A DNA stretch of 64,000 bases from Planococcus ruber (GTDB taxonomy: Bacteria > Bacillota > Bacilli > Bacillales_A > Planococcaceae), in the NCBI RefSeq assembly GCF_022819085.1, contig NZ_JALHAG010000004.1:310001-374000 (forward strand), read 5' to 3'. The notes below the pieces were generated by a model. The model had not been told where the DNA came from. It did no database searches and was given only the letters and a program-made list of their open reading frames with translations. The translations under genes and the position numbers were made by a program. Of the stretch, positions 61,373-64,000 are shown piece by piece (the first letter of the stretch is position 1; each line of letters begins with the position of its first letter).

Positions 61373-62722
61373 TTGGCTATAGAAAATATTAAAATGCCGC
61401 AGCTGGGCGAAAGTGTAACAGAAGGAACCATTGAAAAATGGCTCGTTCAGCCAGGAGACCACGTCAATAAATACGATCCTTTGGCTGAGGTCAATACGGA
61501 TAAAGTAACGGCTGAAGTGCCTTCTTCATTCACGGGTATCATTAAAGAATTGATTGCAAGCGAAGGCGATACGTTGGAGGTCGGAGCGATCGTTTGTACG
61601 ATCGAAACCGAAGGCGGAGATGCTGCGCCGGCTGAAGAGGAAAAACCGGCTGAAGCCGGAAAAGAAAACGTCATGCCTGCTGCAGATACGGAAGTGACGA
61701 AAGGTTTGCAAGGAACGAAAGGTTCCTCACAGCCTGTCCGTCCGGAAGGTTCGAAAGCCCGCTATTCGCCGGCTGTATTGCGCCTCGCGCAAGATAACGA
61801 CATCGACTTGGCGCAAGTGCAGGGCACTGGAAACGAAGGGCGCATCACGCGCAAAGATTTGCTTGCCTTAATCGAAAGCGGCAATATTCCAAAAGCCGGG
61901 GATGCACCTGCAGCGCCGGCCCAAGAAGAAAGCCGTCCGGCTGCAAGTGAGTCTGCACCAGCCCAAGCGCCATCTGCACCAGCACCGGCACAGAAATCCG
62001 CGCCGATTGAAAGTGCACCTGGCGATATTGAAATTCCTGTTACGGGTGTCCGCCGTGCGATTGCTGCCAATATGCTGAAGAGCAAGCACGAAGCGCCTCA
62101 TGCATGGATGATGATCGAAGTTGACGTGACGGAATTGGTTTCCTACCGCGATTCTTTGAAAAAAGATTTCAAGAGCAAAGAAGGATTCAACCTCACGTAT
62201 TTCGCATTTTTCGTCAAAGCCGTTTCTCAGGCATTGAAAGAATTTCCGATGATGAATTCGATGTGGGCTGGAGATAAAATCATCCAGAAGAAAGACATCA
62301 ATATTTCTATTGCTGTCGCGTCTGACAATGCCTTATTCGTTCCGGTCATCAAAAACTCGGATGAAAAATCGATTAAAGGCATCGGCAAGGAAATCAACGA
62401 ATTGGCTGTTAAAGCCCGTTCCGGCAAATTGAAATCTGCTGATATGCAAGGCGGGACATTTACCGTCAACAGCACGGGCTCATTTGGTTCTGTGCAATCA
62501 ATGGGCATTATCAACCATCCGCAAGCGGCGATTCTGCAGGTCGAGTCGATTGTGAAACGCCCGGTGATCATGGACAATGGCATGATTGCAGCGCGTGATA
62601 TGGTCAATTTGTGCTTGTCTCTTGACCACCGCGTATTGGATGGGTTGATTTGCGGCCAGTTCATGGCCCGCGTAAAAGAAATTCTCGAAAACATGAACAA
62701 AGGCAACACCTCTGTTTATTAA
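61373..62722 (+). CDS. bkdB: Branched-chain keto acid dehydrogenase E2 (lipoamide acyltransferase)
   Basis: Core of the Bkd complex, transferring the acyl group to CoA. 449 aa: lipoyl domain (1-80) with Lys44 in NTDKVTAEV, an Ala/Pro linker, E3/E1-binding domain (ARYSPAVLRLAQDNDIDL near 125-160), a second Ala/Pro linker, and the catalytic domain with SLDHRVLDG near the end. The start is TTG 61373, with AAAGGAGGAA 8 bp upstream; no ATG precedes the lipoyl domain. Last gene of the bkd operon before a terminator. Confidence 0.95.
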   Translation: MAIENIKMPQLGESVTEGTIEKWLVQPGDHVNKYDPLAEVNTDKVTAEVPSSFTGIIKELIASEGDTLEVGAIVCTIETEGGDAAPAEEEKPAEAGKENVMPAADTEVTKGLQGTKGSSQPVRPEGSKARYSPAVLRLAQDNDIDLAQVQGTGNEGRITRKDLLALIESGNIPKAGDAPAAPAQEESRPAASESAPAQAPSAPAPAQKSAPIESAPGDIEIPVTGVRRAIAANMLKSKHEAPHAWMMIEVDVTELVSYRDSLKKDFKSKEGFNLTYFAFFVKAVSQALKEFPMMNSMWAGDKIIQKKDINISIAVASDNALFVPVIKNSDEKSIKGIGKEINELAVKARSGKLKSADMQGGTFTVNSTGSFGSVQSMGIINHPQAAILQVESIVKRPVIMDNGMIAARDMVNLCLSLDHRVLDGLICGQFMARVKEILENMNKGNTSVY

Positions 62723-62762
62723 TTCCTTGAAACAGAGGTTTCCACCTTTTAAAGCAGAGAGA

Positions 62763-62798
62763 AAAGCTCGGAGTCTTCGGACTTCGGGCTTTTTTTCC
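62763..62798 (+). terminator. Terminator of the bkd operon
   Basis: AAAGCTCGGAGTC pairs with GACTTCGGGCTTT (with two G-T pairs) around the stable loop TTCG, followed by T residues. Confidence 0.9.
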
Positions 62799-62827
62799 TT
62801 TAATGTCCGTGCTCTGTCGGGTAAAAT
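62799..62827 (+). promoter_or_regulatory. Candidate mutA promoter
   Basis: TTTAAT (62799-62804), 17-bp spacer, TAAAAT (62822-62827). It overlaps the end of the preceding terminator; a moderate match. Confidence 0.5.
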
Positions 62828-62858
62828 GAAGATAGATCGCCTTTGAGGAGGGAACCCA

Positions 62859-64000
62859 GTGACAATCGATTCCATGAAACAGACTAAATTTTCGAAGCGT
62901 ACATATGAAGAATGGCAAACTGCCGCTGAAGGAGCATTGAAAGGCAAGCGGTTCGATGAAACTTTAAAAACAAAAACGCTTGAAGGAATAACGCTCGAAC
63001 CTCTTTATACAAAAGAAATGCTGGGACAGTCCGGCAAGAAGATTGATGAGCAGATCCAAGCTGTCCGCAGCGGAAAGCAACTGCCGGGCTGGTTTATTGC
63101 ACAGGAAACGGCAGCGGCTACTGCAACGGATTATTTAGCAGCTGTCAAAGAAGACCTGGCACGCGGAAATGAAATGATTGTCTATACAAGCTTTCAGCGC
63201 CTGGAATGGAATGACAGCGAACTAAAGGAATTGGCAGCACTCATCGAACGTTTCCCGTTGTACTTCCGGTTGACATCAGATGACACGCAAATTCTGCGCG
63301 TCTTCGATTTTGTCGATGAAGCCAAGCTGACAAATGTCCAAGGCGTGATTTATTCGGAAGAATTTGTGAAAGCGCCTGCAAAAGTACGCACGCAGCTTAT
63401 TGATACGATCCCGGTCCATCATGCTGGCGGCACTATAATCCATGAACTTGGGGTAGCGCTTAGCATTTTAGCGGAAACAATTAAAAAAGAAGATTTTCAA
63501 AATCAAGCTGAAAATACGTGGGTGCGCTTTGCAGTCGATACGGCATTCTTCCAGGAAATTGCAAAATTGCGGGCATTCCGTGTGCTTTGGACGGCCTTTT
63601 GTTCAGCATATGGCGAGGAAGCCCCGCCAATCCCGATTTTCACTGAAACATCGGTCCGTTCGTATTCAAAATTGGATCCATACGTCAACTTGCTTCGCGC
63701 AGGCAATGCCACTTTTTCAGCGGTGCTTGGCGGAACAAATGCGCATACGGTCCATCCGCATGATTTCCTGACCGTTTCAGACGGCCAGAGCCGACGGATT
63801 GCACGGAATGTCCAATTGGTCATTAAAGAAGAAACGCACGTCAATCATGTCATGGATGCAAGTGCGGGATCTTATTTCATCGAAACATTGACGGATGAAT
63901 ACGTCGATGCGGCGTGGCGCTATTTCCTGGAAATCGAAGGGGCAGGCGGCTATACAGAAGCGATGAATTCCGGTTGGCTGACTGATGACATCCAAGCGAA
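62859..64000 (+). CDS. mutA: Methylmalonyl-CoA mutase small (beta) subunit (3' partial)
   Basis: Interconverts methylmalonyl-CoA and succinyl-CoA with the large subunit, using adenosylcobalamin; end product of Val/Ile/propionate catabolism. The frame is open from GTG 62859 to the right edge, about 380 codons. It shows the family N-terminus (EEWQTAAEGALKGKRFDETL, KTKTLEGITLEPLYTKE) and the TIM-barrel region (AVDTAFFQEIAKLRAFR). GAGGAGGG at 62845-62852 supports GTG 62859; ATG 62874 is an alternative. mutB is expected beyond the edge. Confidence 0.88.
   Translation, partial: MTIDSMKQTKFSKRTYEEWQTAAEGALKGKRFDETLKTKTLEGITLEPLYTKEMLGQSGKKIDEQIQAVRSGKQLPGWFIAQETAAATATDYLAAVKEDLARGNEMIVYTSFQRLEWNDSELKELAALIERFPLYFRLTSDDTQILRVFDFVDEAKLTNVQGVIYSEEFVKAPAKVRTQLIDTIPVHHAGGTIIHELGVALSILAETIKKEDFQNQAENTWVRFAVDTAFFQEIAKLRAFRVLWTAFCSAYGEEAPPIPIFTETSVRSYSKLDPYVNLLRAGNATFSAVLGGTNAHTVHPHDFLTVSDGQSRRIARNVQLVIKEETHVNHVMDASAGSYFIETLTDEYVDAAWRYFLEIEGAGGYTEAMNSGWLTDDIQA

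Noticed and set aside
1-64000. CRISPR arrays, insertion sequences, prophage, tRNA or rRNA genes
   Set aside because: I looked for regular repeats with spacers, transposase motifs, phage gene order and tRNA-like cloverleaves, and saw none; the only repeats are those listed.

Overview
The window looks like a chromosomal segment of a low-to-mid GC Gram-positive of the order Bacillales, most likely the family Planococcaceae (Planococcus/Planomicrobium type). This is an inference. Gene order from 1 to about 61 kb follows the Bacillus subtilis yqf-yqg-yqh-yqi segment almost gene for gene: cshB, nfo, zinc genes, ispG, sodA, pbpA, pst, rpmG, comG, gcv, efp, accBC, nusB-folD-xse-ispA-dxs, argR, recN, spo0A, bkd. 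The sporulation genes that B. subtilis has in this stretch (the spoIIIA operon between efp and accB, and spoIVB between recN and spo0A) are missing, although spo0A is intact. A class II ribonucleotide reductase and a methylmalonyl-CoA mutase subunit are present. There is no prophage, insertion sequence, CRISPR array, tRNA or rRNA that I can see; this is core chromosome.

Layout: 1-4.4 kb, DEAD-box helicase (cut by the left edge), endonuclease IV, and a zinc uptake operon (ATPase, permease, Zur-type repressor) behind a Zur-like operator. 4.4-4.78 kb, a gene-free stretch with two copies of a GC-rich hairpin repeat and an array of five degenerate ~21-bp units. 4.78-7.24 kb, reverse-strand yqfW, ispG and a DUF1189-like membrane protein. 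7.4-17.3 kb, a Na/phosphate cotransporter, DUF456 protein, sodA, a class B PBP, and a pstSCAB-phoU operon behind a PhoP-box array. 17.4-22 kb, rpmG, yqgN, yqgQ, an LtaS-type lipoteichoic acid synthase and three small yqg genes. 22.2-26.6 kb, the comGA-GG competence pilus operon with a ComK-like promoter, then aroK. 26.7-31 kb, a tandem glycine riboswitch and gcvT-gcvPA-gcvPB. 31-33.7 kb, an AAA ATPase, a rhodanese-like protein and lipM. 33.8-36.4 kb, class II ribonucleotide reductase with an NrdR-type box. 36.6-52.4 kb, aroQ, a Xaa-Pro peptidase, efp, accBC-yqhY, nusB, folD, xseAB, ispA, dxs, tlyA-type methylase, argR (with an ARG box), recN, spo0A, a GDPD and a DUF2627 protein. 52.5-64 kb, sigma-54 activator bkdR, ptb-bcd-buk-lpdV-bkdAA-bkdAB-bkdB, and the start of mutA (cut by the right edge).

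How it fits together: isoprenoid precursors (ispG, ispA, dxs: MEP pathway), fatty acid supply (accBC; the bkd complex makes branched-chain primers), phosphate and zinc homeostasis, one-carbon metabolism (gcv, folD, yqgN), lipoylation (lipM, next to lipoate-using gcv and bkd systems) and competence are represented. Two B12-dependent enzymes (class II RNR, methylmalonyl-CoA mutase) suggest reliance on cobalamin.

The observations I rate most interesting are regulatory or small-scale: three matching 14-bp palindromes and a sigma-54 promoter around bkdR/ptb, together with an altered GAFTGA loop in BkdR; the 21-bp array at 4645-4733; missing canonical start codons for comGD and comGE; and loss of the stage III/IV sporulation genes with retention of spo0A. 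I found no clear candidate for a wholly new multi-gene system.
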